Shown here: one piece after another, positions 1 to 13,444 of the stretch
Layout: each line of letters begins with the position of its first letter
How positions within the stretch are numbered: the first letter of the stretch is position 1
NCBI GenBank assembly: GCA_034440615.1
Contig: JAOTOM010005111.1
Coordinates: 124,001 to 188,000 of the forward strand
Source of the DNA: Ashinkailepas kermadecensis
Lineage: Eukaryota; Arthropoda; Thecostraca; Neolepadidae
Reading direction: 5' to 3'
Length of the DNA stretch: 64,000 nucleotides
Made by a program: the position numbers and the translations under genes
The notes under the pieces: generated by a model
Database searches by the model: none
The model's input: only the letters and a program-made list of their open reading frames with translations
What the model was told of the DNA's origin: nothing

Positions 1-35
1 TTTCCCCGCCCCTCCTTGAGCAAATAATGTGTCGC

Positions 36-214
36 CGCCATAGGCGTAGGAATGTCTCAAAAAGTGGGTGGGCCAGGGTCAACAGCAGGGGCGCACCCAG
101 GAATTTCGTGAAGTACCACGAGCACTCTTGGATAGATAACTCCATAATCTTAATAGTTAACACACATCTTTCACCGCTAAGCGGGGGGGGGGGGCTGGAC
201 GCGCCTATGGCTAA
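36..214. repeat. Possible small inverted-end element
   Basis: The left edge reads gccataggcgtaggaa and the right edge, after a long G run, reads cgcgcctatggc, which is the approximate reverse complement. The left end recurs inverted at about 5424-5447. This suggests a decayed non-autonomous DNA element or dispersed repeat. No target duplication could be identified. Confidence 0.35.
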
Positions 215-408
215 CAGCAACATGTGGTACTGGAAAATAACTATCATCGCAGTATAAGTGCTTTCAAATTCACACTTCTCGCTGGACTTGGAACTCTTTT
301 CACGACTGATGGATTCTTTTGTAATAATAAGCTTATATTTTTAGTGCGAGTGAAACCATTATTATTACTGTTCAAATACAATTTCTTCAACTTCCGCTAT
401 GTGCGTGA

Positions 409-632
<224 letters not shown>

Positions 633-636
<4 letters not shown>

Positions 637-663
637 TGAGCTTGTGTGTGTCAAGCTCATCAC
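633..663. other. Perfect 12-bp hairpin at microsatellite edge
   Basis: GTGATGAGCTTG at 633-644 is followed by a 7-base TG loop and its exact reverse complement at 652-663. It lies where the GCGT array ends, so it may have arisen by template switching at the array edge. Confidence 0.7.
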
Positions 664-1380
664 AGCCTCACTAATGGGTATGTGGTGTGCCCTAGTCTCC
701 ATTATTTAGTACTATACGCCTTTAAGATGCCCATTTATACATGTTCGCTGATGTTGGTGAGGAGAAAGAATAAGCAAGAACGTAGCTTACTTGCTGTTCC
801 ATGGTCAAAGAAGTTTCATGATTGATGCTGGAGAGGATCAGAAACAGGAATGACGGGTGATCGCTAGCTGGAAATGCTTTGATCCACTGTGTGGCAGACC
901 AGGATCGGCATGCTGACAGACTGAGGCAACGAAAAACACAATAAATAAAAATACATGGTATGATGTTCGTCCTCAGGGCCTAACCACACAGGGTCTAACT
1001 CTCAGGGCCTTACCCCACAGGTGATCAGTCACCTCAATCATCTCTGTAGCACACCTGGTGCACCTTAGAATATCCGCCACTTGAAACGAAATGCTACAAC
1101 TACATCATGTGGCACCCGGTTGAAACGGAATGCAAACGCTTATTTTGGGGACAAACAATTCAGTGCAAAATAGCTGAATGGTGACACCATACGGCACCTC
1201 ATAAAGACATGAAGTGTTCAGACTTAAGAGCCACAAGGGCCATCCTGAATTAAATTCGATGATTAGTTCTCTTCTTCCCACGTTTTCTGGTGGCTAAGAA
1301 ATCCGGATACCCGCTGAGCTTTGATTCACCTCAGCTCTTTGGTTCAATGCGCTCCCAGATTGGCTACCGAACAGAAGCCC
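664..1380. other. No recognisable feature
   Basis: Unique-looking sequence of mixed composition. I see no convincing exon, RNA gene or tandem repeat. Confidence 0.5.
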
Positions 1381-3970
1381 TAGTGAGGTGTTCGTTTTTG
1401 GACCCTTTGCGTTTTTCTTCGTCGACGGATGTATTTTAGGGCTCGAACCAATTATTGTAATGGGTCCGGCACATTTTTGCTACCCCGGCTCTTTTTTAAA
1501 GAGTTTTGTTGCTTTTGTTGTGAACCGACGATATTTGTTTAGGTATCGACGCGTTTTCGCAGACCCCGACGTGTTTATTTGGTGCCCGGTCTTTTTGTTC
1601 CTTTTCTACGACCATGTCGACTTTTGAGGGCCTCAGCCTGTTCTTGAGGCCCCATGTTGTCTGAAGGCTCCGGTGTGCTTCGAGGCCACGTTGTATTTTT
1701 TTTTCTTATCTCCCGGAGTGTTATGTAGTTACACCGCATGTTTTAAGGCCCTGCCGCTTTTTTGCCAGACTCGGTACGCTTTGGATGGCCCGGTGCATTT
1801 TCGTCCTCCAGTTCTGCTCTTAGGGTCCCGTTGTGTTTATTTGTGGCTCCTCGCTCACATTTGTGGAACCCCAGCACGACATTGGTGACTCCGGTATACT
1901 TTCTCGGGGTCCCGGCGCGACTTTTCTGGCCCAGGCGCGTGGTTCCGGGGGACCCGACGCCAGCTTTCTAGGCTCGACGCAATTTTTGGTGACTTCTTCT
2001 GAATCATGCGCAGTTCGAGCCACGGCCATTTCGAAGTTCAAGCCACTTTCGGGCCCCCGGCGACATTTTTTTTGTGTCAAGTCGCGATTTTCCGAGCTCC
2101 GATACGCTTTTTTTCGGTGCCGTACGCGATTTTTAAGGTATCTGGTAGTATGTTTGGGCTAGGGAGCGATTTTTCTGGCTCGGGCATTTATTTTTTGGCA
2201 TCTCTCTCGATTTTTGAGGGCTACAGCTTGATTCTTGTCGGGTCCCTATACGATTTTTGGGCCACGCTGTGCTTATTTGGGGTCATCGACGCATTTTTTT
2301 CTGAGCCCCGAGGCGATTTTCTTCATGACCCGACCAGAATTTATGGGACTACCGACATAAATTTTGAGTCCCAAGCGTGATAGTTGGGGGGCTTGGCGTT
2401 AGTTCGCGAGGCTCATTGTACTTATCTGGGCCACAGCGCGATTTTGGCGTTCCCCGCGCAATTTTTGGGCCTCGGTGCGAGTTTTCTGGTGTCCACTGTA
2501 TTTATTTAGAATCCCTAATTCTTAGGGCCCCGGCGCGAATTAATGAGACCCAGAACCATTTTTCGGGACCCCGGCGCGATTTTCGGGAGCCTACCCTTTC
2601 AGGAGGGAGGGGGGGATTTTCCTGCTTGGTATGCCACTGCGGCTGCTCAACGAGTTTTTTTCAGCCGATGGCACCCTTCAAAGCAGAAAATCCCCTTCGG
2701 AGAGCTTTCTTTCGGGACCTGTCCTGAATTTTCCGGTGCTCTGGTCGACTCGATGGGGTCCCTTTGTGATTTTTTTGTGATCGACTTCTATTTCTTTGTA
2801 AGCCTCATGCGCGATATTTTTAGGGCCCGGTACGATTTTTTGGGCTCCCGATGCATTTTTATTTCGGTGCTCCAATGCGCTTCTTTTCCGGATCCCGCGC
2901 GTCTTTGGGGTCTGACGAAATTTGTGTGGCCGATGTGTAACATTCCTGGTAGGAATTCACTTTTGGGAAGCCAGCTGCGAATTGTAGGGCTCCGGCGCGA
3001 CTTTTTGGGCCCCTGGTGTGATTTTCAAGGGCAGCGACGCAATGTTTTTGGGTCTAAGTGCGATTTTTGGACGCTGTCGTCATTTGTTAGAATGCTTGTC
3101 GCGAGGTTTAGTGGCTTCGACACATTTTGGGGCGGCCCAGCACGTTTTGGTTTCTTTTGGAGCGATTGCTGTGACTCCAGAGTGATTTTCCATGTCTGGA
3201 CTGTTTTTGTCGTTGCCCCGGATTCATTTATTTGGTGTTCCCGATGAGACTTTTGGGGTCCTGGTGCGACCGGTCGATCTCCTAGCATGATTTTCAGGGG
3301 TCCAAGCGCGACTTTTTGGTACGTCCAGGCTCAACGTGATTTTCAGGGGCCCCGGCCGAACCTTTTGGGGTCCCCGCTGTGATTTTCAAGAACCCCGGCA
3401 CAACATTTTCGGCCCCACAACGTGATTTTCGAGGGACCAAGTGCTAACGTTTGAGGCCCCCACCGTGATTTTGCAAGGACCACGGCTCGACGTTTTTGTG
3501 CTCCCAGCATGATTTTCAGGGGCCCCGGTCCGACTTTTGGGGGCCCCAGCGCGATTATCAGGTGCCTCGGTCCGACCTTTTGGGACCCTACGTGACTTTG
3601 AGGGCCCGGCCAGTATTTTGGGGCCCTAGCGTCATTTTCGGGGGCCACGACCCAACCTTTTGAGGCCTTAGCGTGATTTTCGGGGCCTCTGGCGCGACTT
3701 TTTGGGCCCCAGCGGTATTTTCAGTGGCCTCGGTCCCACTTTTTGGAGGCCCCAGTGTCATTTTTAGGGTCCTGGAACAATTTGTGTGGCCCCAGCGTCA
3801 TTTTCAGGGGCACTGCGTGACTTTTTTGTGGACCCCAATGTGATTTGTATAGGCCGCGGTGGGATTTTGGGTTGGGGGCACCAGCAGGATTTCTAGGGAG
3901 TGTGGCAGTATTTTTTCGAAATCCGGCGCGGTTCTTGGGGGCCCACAACCTCTCAGGGGGACTGCCCCAG
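1381..3970. repeat. Highly decayed T-rich/GC-rich tandem tract
   Basis: About 2.6 kb of irregular units, roughly 25-40 bp each. A unit alternates a GGCCCCGGCGCGA-like GC block with a T4-T7 block ending in GGG. Individual units differ at many positions and in length, so this is an old, much-mutated tandem array or satellite. It ends at a perfect hairpin at 3973-4008. A second, shorter block of the same character lies at 17290-17760. Frames of 60-230 codons within it follow the T-rich periodicity and are not credible genes. Confidence 0.75.
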
Positions 3971-3972
3971 TG

Positions 3973-4008
3973 CCTCCCTTCGGTACGCCACTGCGTACCG
4001 AAGGGAGG
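3973..4008. other. Perfect 16-bp hairpin ending the decayed tract
   Basis: CCTCCCTTCGGTACGC at 3973-3988, a CACT loop, and the exact complement at 3993-4008. Pairing extends outward imperfectly through cagtg/cagtgg. It may be a fold-back element end or a palindrome at the edge of the tract. Confidence 0.8.
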
Positions 4009-4020
4009 CAGTGGCGTACC

Positions 4021-5340
4021 CAATGATTTTATAGCTTAACAATGACGTCTATGGAGTACATCGCACAAAATCGACTTTTATATGCCCATTTAACTGCTTG
4101 CACCACACGTAGTGTTTAGAAACATATGCTCTGCAATTGGCCTAAATTCATCCCATTATCTTTGGGGTTCTTAAATCTCAGCCTGGACGAACACATTACT
4201 GGACGATGAAAAGCCTTGATATTGATCTCCGTTGTAATTCGGTGCTTTAGTACTTTTAATCGAAATGTCTTTATTGGATGGATTCTGGGATCAGGGTCTT
4301 TGCTAAGCAGAGATTGTTTCATAGACCATGAGTGCACCATCCGACCGAACCATTTCTGTTGAACGACATAATTTGAATTAAATGTTTAACGTGCTGCCAA
4401 TGCCACTACGCAGCTACCCAGCTAGAGATCCACTTGGGCCAGTTGCCATGTTCGTCCTGTGCCTTCTCAGGTCACATGACAAGCATCACTCGCCACTCGT
4501 CACATCATCACTCTTCATATCACTCCTCATGTGACCTTGTCAGGTCGCATCACGGGCGCCAAATCCTCTGGGGGATTCAGAGATTCTCGGAGGCGTTATG
4601 CACTTGAAGATGTAATAACAGAGTGTAGACTTCATTATTGTATCTGTGCTACCATAGTAAATGATGGAAATCAGTGTGTTGCTATGTTGGATGCTAGCAC
4701 CGATAATACCCAGACATCTCACTCAAAAGGTTGGATATCTGTGTTCTGTGCCCAACTGTGAAAATCCATTGAAATGTGAAAATGTTTAGGTTCTATACCA
4801 TACTGCAAACATGCAGTGGATGGATCGTGACGGTAATTTTTATGCTTTAATAATCAAAATACATGTAAATATATGTTGAAGTATATGGCAGCTAGGACCA
4901 ATGCCATATATAATACATGGCTATGTAATATCAAGGCAGGAAACTTGCACTTGCAAATTGTATGTCTTAACTTGATTGTGTTATGTTACTGCCTTGAGCC
5001 TTTATAATTATCCACTGTAGATAATACATATTAATGAAATCGATGTTAAACATGTCAAAGAACCACAGTGAAGCTAGTATGGAAGTATCTTGGTACTGGC
5101 TGCCAGATTATCTACTTTATAGTCTTTTCATAACATAATATATGGTGTGAATATCCAAACATATGTTGCATTACATCAACTCATGAATTAGTTGCGTTGT
5201 TGTAAGGTCATGTCAAAATGTGCATGAGTTAACAAATGAAGAGCTATGACGTGATATGTGTAACTTTTACTTAGTTATGGATTGCAGGAAGTTTTCCACA
5301 TATTCAAATGTGTGCATGCTGCTTTTTAGGAAACTTCAAT
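4021..5340. other. No recognisable feature (AT-rich unique sequence)
   Basis: AT-rich, non-repetitive sequence in which I found no supportable exon, RNA gene or mobile element. Confidence 0.5.
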
Positions 5341-5447
5341 CTCTCAAAAAGGGGGGGGGAGGGCAGCTACCATTGTTGGCCCTCCAACTTTAAAAAGTGG
5401 GGGCCATGGCCCCCTCCCCACCTGTTCCTACGCCTATGGTCGCCGCC
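5341..5447. repeat. Dispersed repeat with G/C homopolymers
   Basis: It contains a run of eight G, a GGGGGCCATGGCCCCC-like core and an edge, gttcctacgcctatgg, that is the inverse of the edge near 38-51. It is probably a copy of the same decayed element family as 36-214. Confidence 0.4.
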
Positions 5448-6690
5448 CATGCCCCGGACCTGAAGACAATTCTCGAACGGTTATGCGGAACTTCAGGAAT
5501 TAATAATGAATAAACATAATTTCCTGGTGCGCGCGGCCTTGATAGATCCTATTCACACAATAGTGTGCTAATACATTGATAAGGGGGGGGGGGGGGTAGG
5601 GAACGTTGGGGCTCGGAAATCACCTGAGTTGTTTTTGCTTGAAATAGGCCCTGCCCAACGCCATTCTCTATGAATATACCTAGAAGACGCGTGTCTTCGA
5701 CGTTCCGGACCCTGGCTCCGACCAATGAGAATGGCCCAATCGACGATTTCTCGTCACGAGACGTGTGAACGTGCCGAAGCGGCAAGCGTGACCTCACACC
5801 TGCTTCAAGGTGACTCATGGCTCGCCACTGACCTTGAAAGTCCGTCCGCCGGTCGCCGTCTATTTACTTCGGAGATTTTTCCCAGCTGATCGGCTTTGGC
5901 GCACGCCTGCGGCAGCTCTGATTCACACCGTTTCGCCTCTTATTCTCGCGGATGGTGGTGGTGGTGGCGGTAGCGGTGGTAATGCTGGTAGTCGTGGTAG
6001 TCATGGTCGTGCTGGTGGTGGTGTAGGTGGTAGTTAATGCCCTCGCAGGCGTGCCATGGCCGCCGTCCGATGGGCTAGTTCAGCGGCGCTGGCAGTCCTG
6101 CGTGGCCCGTGGCACTAGGAAATACCTCTGAACAGAAACTAGACGTGCTCCAAAACCTTTCTTTTTCCATTCGCAGTGGTAATTGACATTAGACACGAAG
6201 CTGCCGCAACCAATACCGGACACCGCACCGCACCGCACCACACAATATCAATATGGCATGTTGATGGCAGCGATTAGCGAAGGGGGAGACTGCACGATGA
6301 AGTAAAGACAGCCGAAGTTCCGCAGTTGAAGACCTCTCACCTGTTGCTTGTGTTGTTTCAGGTAGGTACTGGGCCCTCCATGATGCTTTATACTTATACT
6401 TTAAGCGCAGTGTTAAACTAATGATTTCTCGTTAGGTGTGAGATGTCGAAACGAGTACAGCAGGATCTCGAAATCGCCGTGGAAGTAATGCTATTAAAAA
6501 ACTTGTTAAATCCAGCGAGCCCAGTATTGAGGAAATTGCGTACGTATCACTGTTCCCGTTTTGCGTGTTGTGAAAGATACCGAATTTGGGAATATCGATA
6601 TCAACGATAAAGATACAAACGCCTATGCTGTAAACTGGCACTGTATAACATATCACATCACCCCTTTAATCCCTTCACCTGGAATTGCGC
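5448..6690. other. No certain gene; short GGT/GGC-rich stretch
   Basis: A triplet-like (GGT/GGC/AGT)n stretch lies at about 5950-6035 and an A/C-rich ccgcaccgcacc stretch at about 6225-6240. Nothing else is recognisable. Confidence 0.5.
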
Positions 6691-6696
6691 TGCGGG

Positions 6697-6890
6697 ATGT
6701 TCGTTATCACGATCGAGGATCCGTTATGGTGAACAAAAATGTGATACTTGTAAGCGGGATACAGTTAGAAGCGAGGCATGAGGACTTCACACACACAAAG
6801 AAGCACGATGTCGATACTTCTTTGGGAAGGATGTCGATTCAGTGTTCCGCAAGTGGTATATTCCACCCTATTTCGCGAATAATTTATCAC
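6697..6890 (+). repeat. Dispersed ~190-bp repeat, copy 1
   Basis: It is clearly similar to the reverse complement of 63050-63235. Shared landmarks are cacgatc near the start, ggatacagttagaagcgagg, gaggacttcacac, ggaaggatgtcgatt and ccaccctattt. The two copies lie 56 kb apart in opposite orientation and are diverged by substitutions and small gaps. The family is unknown; a non-autonomous transposon is likely. Confidence 0.7.
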
Positions 6891-6984
6891 TGTTTGTTTA
6901 AGCATGACGCCCATAGTTGGTTAGTTGGTTCACTCAATTCCTCTGAGAATGTACCAGCATGCATTGAACCCTGTCCCCACCCTA

Positions 6985-7330
6985 CTAGGAGTGGAGTTCC
7001 CTATACTTTTGGTGGGGCCTGGCCAAGGAGCGGATACATGGGGGAGGGGGGGTACTGGGGGCATGTGCCCGCCATGGGAAAGTGGCGCCCCTCTGACCGT
7101 GAAAGGCGCCCTTTCGGGAAGGCTCAAGTGCACCATTTCCCCTCTCAGCACCCAACGGATTTTTTCGGCCAAAGATGAAGGAGGAAGTGCGCTTCTCAGG
7201 GGAAAACGCGCCCCAATTCATTATGCTCGAGTGGATGCTCCCCCACACTTCAAATAATTTTCATCCGAAGGCCCCTATCCAGGATCTTGTCCCCCCCCCC
7301 CCCACACAACTCCTGGATCCGTCTCTGGTC
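6985..7330. repeat. Decayed dispersed repeat with cctggatccg edge
   Basis: It contains the phrase ggaaggctcaagtgcacc, which recurs in variant form near 10690, 23000 and 61680, a run of fourteen C, and an actcctggatccgtct edge like that of the element at 11579-11824. This is probably a widespread non-autonomous family in this genome. Confidence 0.45.
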
Positions 7331-7375
7331 TGGACCTTACGCACTATCTTTGCCTTATCCCCGCCAACTGAATAG

Positions 7376-9615
7376 AAACAACTGAATCTTATGCCATGAC
7401 AGGTGAAAGGTTGGTTAGTTAGTTATTTGGGCTTTAGGGCGCTTCGACCAGAATTGATCATTCGCGCCCAATGACAGGTGATAGGTTGGAGTATCTTACA
7501 ATAACTACAGAAGCTGTAGAAAAGCAGTTGCAGAATATAAAACCTAATAAAGCTTCTGGACCACATGATATATATGCTAGGGTCTTAGTAGAGTGTGCTA
7601 AACCTTTAGCAGTTCCCCTAGGTATAATTTGCAGGCGGTCTATGGAATATTCGGAAGTGCCTGAAGATTGGAGAAATGTAAATGTAGTACCAATTTTCAA
7701 AAAGGGAAGTATGAAGTGTGTAGGGAACTACAGGCCAGTCAGTTTGACCTCAATAGTTTGCAAGGTACTAGAAAATCTGGTTAAACAGAATGTTCAGATT
7801 CATCTTGATAGGCACAATCTTTTAAGGGATACTCAACATGGATTTCGATCTCGAAGGTCTTGTTTAACTAACCTTTTGGAGTTCATGGAGTATGTTACTA
7901 AATAAGTAGACAATCAAAGCAGGATGGATGTTGTGTACTTGGACTTTAGCAAAGCTTTTGATAAAGTTTCACATGGGAGGCTAATTCATCAACTACAGCA
8001 ACATGGGATTGTTGGAAAGGTTCTAGGTTGGATTGAAGCATGGTTGAGGGGAAGGAAACAAAGGGTAATGTTAAATGATGTAAATCTGATTGGAAGGATG
8101 TTCTGAGTGGAGTACCACAGGTCTCTGTTCTAGGGCCACATCTCTTTATCATCTTTGTGAATAACATTGAGGTAGGGCTGAGGAATAGAGTGTTCAAATT
8201 TGCTGATGACATCAAGCTGGTAGGAGTGGCAAACAGTTGTGATCAATCTATAAATATTCAACAAGACTTGGAGGACCTAAAAAGTGGGCTGATCAATGGC
8301 AGATGTCCTTTCAACTATGACAAGTGTAAGGTTATGCATCTGGGGTCTGGAGGTGAGACTTTCAGATATACAATGGGAGGGAGAGAACTATATGTTATTG
8401 AAGAGGAAAGGGACTTAGGTGTATTGGTTTCAAGAGGCCTTAAAGCAGAAAAATAATGTAGCTCAGCTAGGAACAGGGCACTCAGAATGCTGGGACTCAT
8501 TAATAGAGGTATGATATATAAGAGCAAGGAAGTCATGAAAAACTGTACTTAGCACATGTGCGACCCCACTTGGAATATTCTGTACAAGCATGGAGCCCCT
8601 ACCTAGAAAAAGATATAGACATGTTAGAAAGAGTGCAGCGCAAAGCAACTGAACTCATCAGCGGAATAGGTAACTTAGAATATGGAAAAAGGCTTGTGGC
8701 ATTAGATATGTACTCACTCAAGTATAGGAGATTAAGGGGGGACATGATTGAAATGTACAGAATTGTTAAAGGACTAGATCAGGTCAATTTGCATGGCGCT
8801 CTTCAGTTTAGAGTATCACATAGGGGTCATCAATTCAGGTTAGACAAGTTGAGGTGTAGAACAGTTAAGCGACAACAGGTCTTCAGTCAAAGGGTTGTTG
8901 ATCAGTGGAATGGGCTGCCTGCTGATGTCGTGGGGAGTTCCTCATTGAATGTATTTAAAAGTAGGGTGGACAAATTTTTAGACGGGAAAATCTTGTTTTT
9001 GAGTTCTAATTTGTGATGGATGGGGTGAGATTTATGTTAAGTAAGTGTGCACGGCACAGACCCCTTTAAGCAGGCATAGATGCAGTTTGAAAATTATTGA
9101 TAAGGCATTCAATCCACATGTGTTAAGAGAGATCAGGGGAATAGGGCTGGATAGCTAGGGTAGATAGGCATTGATAGGTGTGTGGGATATTGGAGGATTG
9201 GTTTCTTCAGGATGTGGGATGGATGGGGTGGGTCTTTTTACCAGGCTTATGGCATCTTCCATTTACAGACTTAACTGGATGGGCCTTTGGGTCTCTTATT
9301 AAGTCTAAGCGCTTTGTAACTTTATATAGGGTGTACCTAGCAATGGATTCAGCACCTTTCTTTGGGATGTGATACTGATGAGATTGTCTATGTAGCACAA
9401 TGGATATGATGGGAGGAGTTTGTAATTGTTGAGTGTGTTATGCAATAGCAAGTGAATGGTGCTAGATAGGCTGGGATACATAGCTCCCTAGTAACTTGAG
9501 ATAAGGGATTGATTGGGATGAGAGTATGTACAGTTCTAGTACCTTTTCTAGATAGGCTTAACCCAGATGGGCCCCTGTGGCTCTTATTAAGCCTTAACAC
9601 TTTATGACTTTATGG
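7376..9615 (+). pseudogene. Broken non-LTR retrotransposon, reverse transcriptase
   Basis: Relic of a LINE of the jockey/CR1-like group. Conserved reverse transcriptase blocks appear in order: KPNKASGPHDIY, then PIFKKG and NYRPVSLTS (about 7540-7755), LRDTQHGFRS (7827-7857), YLDFSKAFDKVSHGRL (about 7935-7980), SGVPQVSVLGP (8107-8139), and the catalytic FADD (about 8197-8208). The C-terminal domain with a WNGLPADVV-type block runs to the stop at 9016. It is inactive: an in-frame TAA at 7903, a frameshift near 8090-8100, a stop near 8455 and another frameshift near 8550 break the frame. No endonuclease domain is present, so the 5' part is missing. Two similar tails (gggtctcttattaagtc near 9290 and its variant near 9575) suggest a duplicated 3' end. 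A short retroposon at 7415-7470 has landed in it. Confidence 0.9.
7415..7470. mobile_element. 56-bp mini-retroposon with target duplication
   Basis: The 48 bp at 7419-7466 match 58123-58170 with no difference that I can see. The insert is flanked by atgacaggtgaaaggttgg (7396-7414) and atgacaggtgataggttgg (7471-7489), a 19-bp target duplication with one mismatch. The core resembles the tail of the tRNA-derived SINE at 46356, so this looks like an extremely truncated SINE copy inserted into an older non-LTR element. Confidence 0.75.
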
Positions 9616-9616
9616 G

Positions 9617-10890
9617 ACCATATGATGGGCCCATCAACCAAATTTGCAGCACTCATTTGCTTCCATGCGTTGGACGAACAATGTTCAAGCCTCCCCACCC
9701 TACAATCAATTTGACAAAATGTGGCTTGTGGTGCAATGTTCCCGCACTGCGACAGCGCCACAGAACATGCCTGACATCGCCGCTCACTCCGTGCTCGCAG
9801 TGGTATGGTGTGCATATCGTTAATGTCTTGACTTCCACGATAATGCCTACCTGCAACCATTGTTGCATAAACCATTGAAACCACCCAATCATTTTTGTCC
9901 ATGTCGTTCCCGTGGTCATTTTTGGCCGGAAATGCTGGCCGTCCGGGGTCCACTAATTACACCATAAAACGGTAGTAGTCACACCGGCTGCGCTGTCGGT
10001 TATGGTAAGCACCATTTCATTGCAGAATAGTTCTGAACTCTAATAGTTCGGAACTATTCTATAGGGGCGCAGCTATGGGAGCCATTTCACGAGTTCAGTG
10101 GAGGGGTGCAGTGAGAGGTTTCGGGTGTTCTAGTACGGAGTGCCTGTGCACGACTGGCGGGGTGGGGGTGAGGATGATTACTTCAAAATATATGCACCGA
10201 ATTGCTGTGTGTGTGTGTGTATCTGGAAGCCACTGACTGCATCACGCGTGCTATCACGGTTAGGGGTGTTGTGCTAATTTTGCAGGGCAGGTTGCCCCTC
10301 CCGATATTTCTTCTTCCTCCAGGGTCCACTTTTACCGTCCAGTGTTTCCGTTTTTGTCCGATCGCACCACAACTATACTCACCTTGATTACCCTTAAGTC
10401 ATTTTCCTCGAAAATTTGTTGGAAGGCTTATTAGAAAGCGGAAAGCGGAAGCCTTCACATCGCAGATAATGCAAAAGAGTGATTGATTGTCATGCACTTC
10501 ATTCCATAAAGGGACCATAAACACTCAAAAGAGCCTGCCTCCACATAAACACAAAATCATTTTCGCAACAGGTCACGCTTGGCGATCCCAATGTCCCGGA
10601 TGCCCATGCGGCAGGCAGCATGCCAGAGACAGATCCAAGGGGAGGGGAAGGGGAACCGCCCCTCCCCTTGAGACACGATGCGACGCCCTTCCAGGGCGCT
10701 CGAGTGCACCCCAACCTAATTTTTGTTTCAGTCAAATGCGCCCCTTTTAGTAGAAGAGGCGCTCGTCCAAGGTTCCCCGACTGACCCGTTGCCCTTTACA
10801 TTTTCTAATTCATTGTCCGCCGTCCGGGAAAATGGCGGGCCTCAAAGTCACGCTCCCATTGAGGAAATGCCATATCCGTCAGTGTATCGT
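9617..10890. other. No certain feature
   Basis: Mixed sequence. A short inverted repeat (gaatagttc/gaactattc) lies at about 10025-10060, a (GT)n stretch at 10204-10221, and a decayed dispersed repeat with the phrase gctcgagtgcacccc near 10700. I see no supportable gene. Confidence 0.5.
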
Positions 10891-10891
10891 A

Positions 10892-11520
<629 letters not shown>

Positions 11521-11578
11521 CGATGCTATCTCTTGTAATCCTTGAGGTCTGGCCGGTCTGAGTTCTCGGTGTTCGTGG

Positions 11579-11824
11579 CCATGGGCGTATCCAAAAGCCT
11601 GACTTAGGGGGTGGGCAAATCGAAGGAAAATCGTCCGATTTCGAAACGCTCACCGGATTTGAACAGCTTACAGTCGTGGAGTCTGTTTAGGACAATATCT
11701 ATGTAATAAAATGTTCTTATATTTCGAGAAAATGCACATTTTAGTGCAAAGTTTAGGCAAAATCTAACTCTTGGGGAGGGGGGGGGGGGCATGGTCCCGT
11801 TGGCCCCTCTTGGATCCGTCAGTG
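11579..11824. mobile_element. Possible non-autonomous element with inverted ends
   Basis: The left end ccatgggcgtatccaaaag is the approximate inverse of the right end cctcttggatccgtcagtg. The inside holds an AT-rich segment and a long G run. This is the pattern of a decayed miniature element. Similar cctggatccg ends occur near 7310. Confidence 0.4.
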
Positions 11825-13436
11825 CTCGTGCTCTCTGGTTATTGCAGCTGCCCTTTCGTCTGCACACTGTCCCCCATTGTTTGTGAAGTATCACGGTGTT
11901 GCGATCTCGTGATATCTGCGGTGCGCGAGAGCATGCGCCCTGTGGGGCTGTGCTCCCGTGATCCCGGCGATCGCTGTGATCCTGTGATCCACTGAACCTG
12001 CCGGCTGCTCTGCCTTTCTCCTGATCGCCAAGGGACGCGTGACCACGAGAGGCGACAGTGGCAGTGGCCTGCCGCAGCCTCGGCACCTGTGGCGGGCGCA
12101 CCGGTGTGACGCACTCGGTAACGCCCCCCCCCCCCCAGCTGGTCTGTTGCCGAGCAGCAATGGGCATCGACACGACGTCGCGAAGGTGTCGGGAGTGAAT
12201 GAACGCCTTTTCGATGCGGAACCCAGCGTGGGAACCGTGGCCCTGAAGCCATGGCGCCATTCTGACGTAAGCGCTGGCGGTGCTGGGCAGCGCTGAGCGA
12301 CTGGCGCCAGCTGCCGCTCGGGTGGTGACGACTCCAGCACCACACGCCGCTCGTGCAGACTGGATTGACATCGGCCGAGCTGAGACGCCGCGTGCGTGAC
12401 GTGCTAAGAGTGCGCACATTTGTCAAGCCGTCGGGGGAGGCGACTCGCCCTCCCCCACCGTCAGTCAGGGGCGAATGTATGGTTTCGCTGCCTGAAATCT
12501 GGGGAGGCCATGGGACGTGTCACGACGGATCGACCAGGGGTAGCACCCCATCCCTCATAATCGCGCTTAAATGTGTGTCTATAGTAGAGCATGACATGGA
12601 TTAACGGTTTCAAATCCGTACCAATCCGTATCCGTATCAGCCAACCCAATCCGTATCTGTGTCCGAAGAGGAAGCGAGGCGAGCATTCCTTGAAAGTCAC
12701 GCTCCACATCCGCTTTTCTTCATATCGGGACTGAGACAAGTTATGTGATGTGCCGGCATGTGTAGTTTTTGTCGGTTGAGGTGTCGTGAGAAGCGTCTTT
12801 GTTACAACATTGTGCGCTGCAAAATATTGCGCAGTGCGCACCACGTTTGGATAGATTCGCGCAGCGCCCCGCAACTCGCAGATCTTAACCTCCAGCGGCA
12901 ACCGCAGATGAGGCTGTCCAACCATTGTCAAGCCAGTGCTGTGCCATGTCAGCTTCCCATGAGGAAATCACTCGTCGCAAGCCGGGAGTACCTGAGGATT
13001 CCAATAGAGATACGTGAATTTCAGAGGAGTGCCGAAACAGTTTCACTGTACCGTATTCAGGTCAGGCATACTTCGGATGCGACCTTTTCTAGGCACGGTG
13101 ACGCATGAGTAGATAGTGTATAATGGGGTCTGAAAGCTACGATTTGGCCACCAGGGCGGCGCTGCACGCAATGGTCACCCGACGAGGAGGCGTCGGCCAT
13201 CTTTGCTGTGCATTTTGCGTGGGGTTGCCGGGAGTCGGTGTTGGCATGTGGCTTTTATTAGGGTTGCAAGTCATTTAGGCCAAGGATTTCGGAAATATTG
13301 TGTTGAAGAAAGGTTGTGGGGGGGGGAGGGGTGCAAAGGGTGCCCATGAACATGGGAGGCTGGGCCAGGCCTCATATGCCTGGCTTCAAGCAGCCAGACT
13401 GGTAGCACTGGCTTGCAGAGGTACAGTTACAGGTCC
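11825..13436. other. No certain gene
   Basis: GC-moderate sequence with C and G homopolymers (about 12126 and 13318). Overlapping frames on both strands near 11840-12420 reflect base composition; none has a recognisable domain or convincing splice sites. Confidence 0.4.
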
Positions 13437-13444
13437 CCCTAGTG

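Noticed and set aside
7471..9016. A working reverse transcriptase gene
   Set aside because: At least two stops and two frameshifts break the frame and the endonuclease part is missing.
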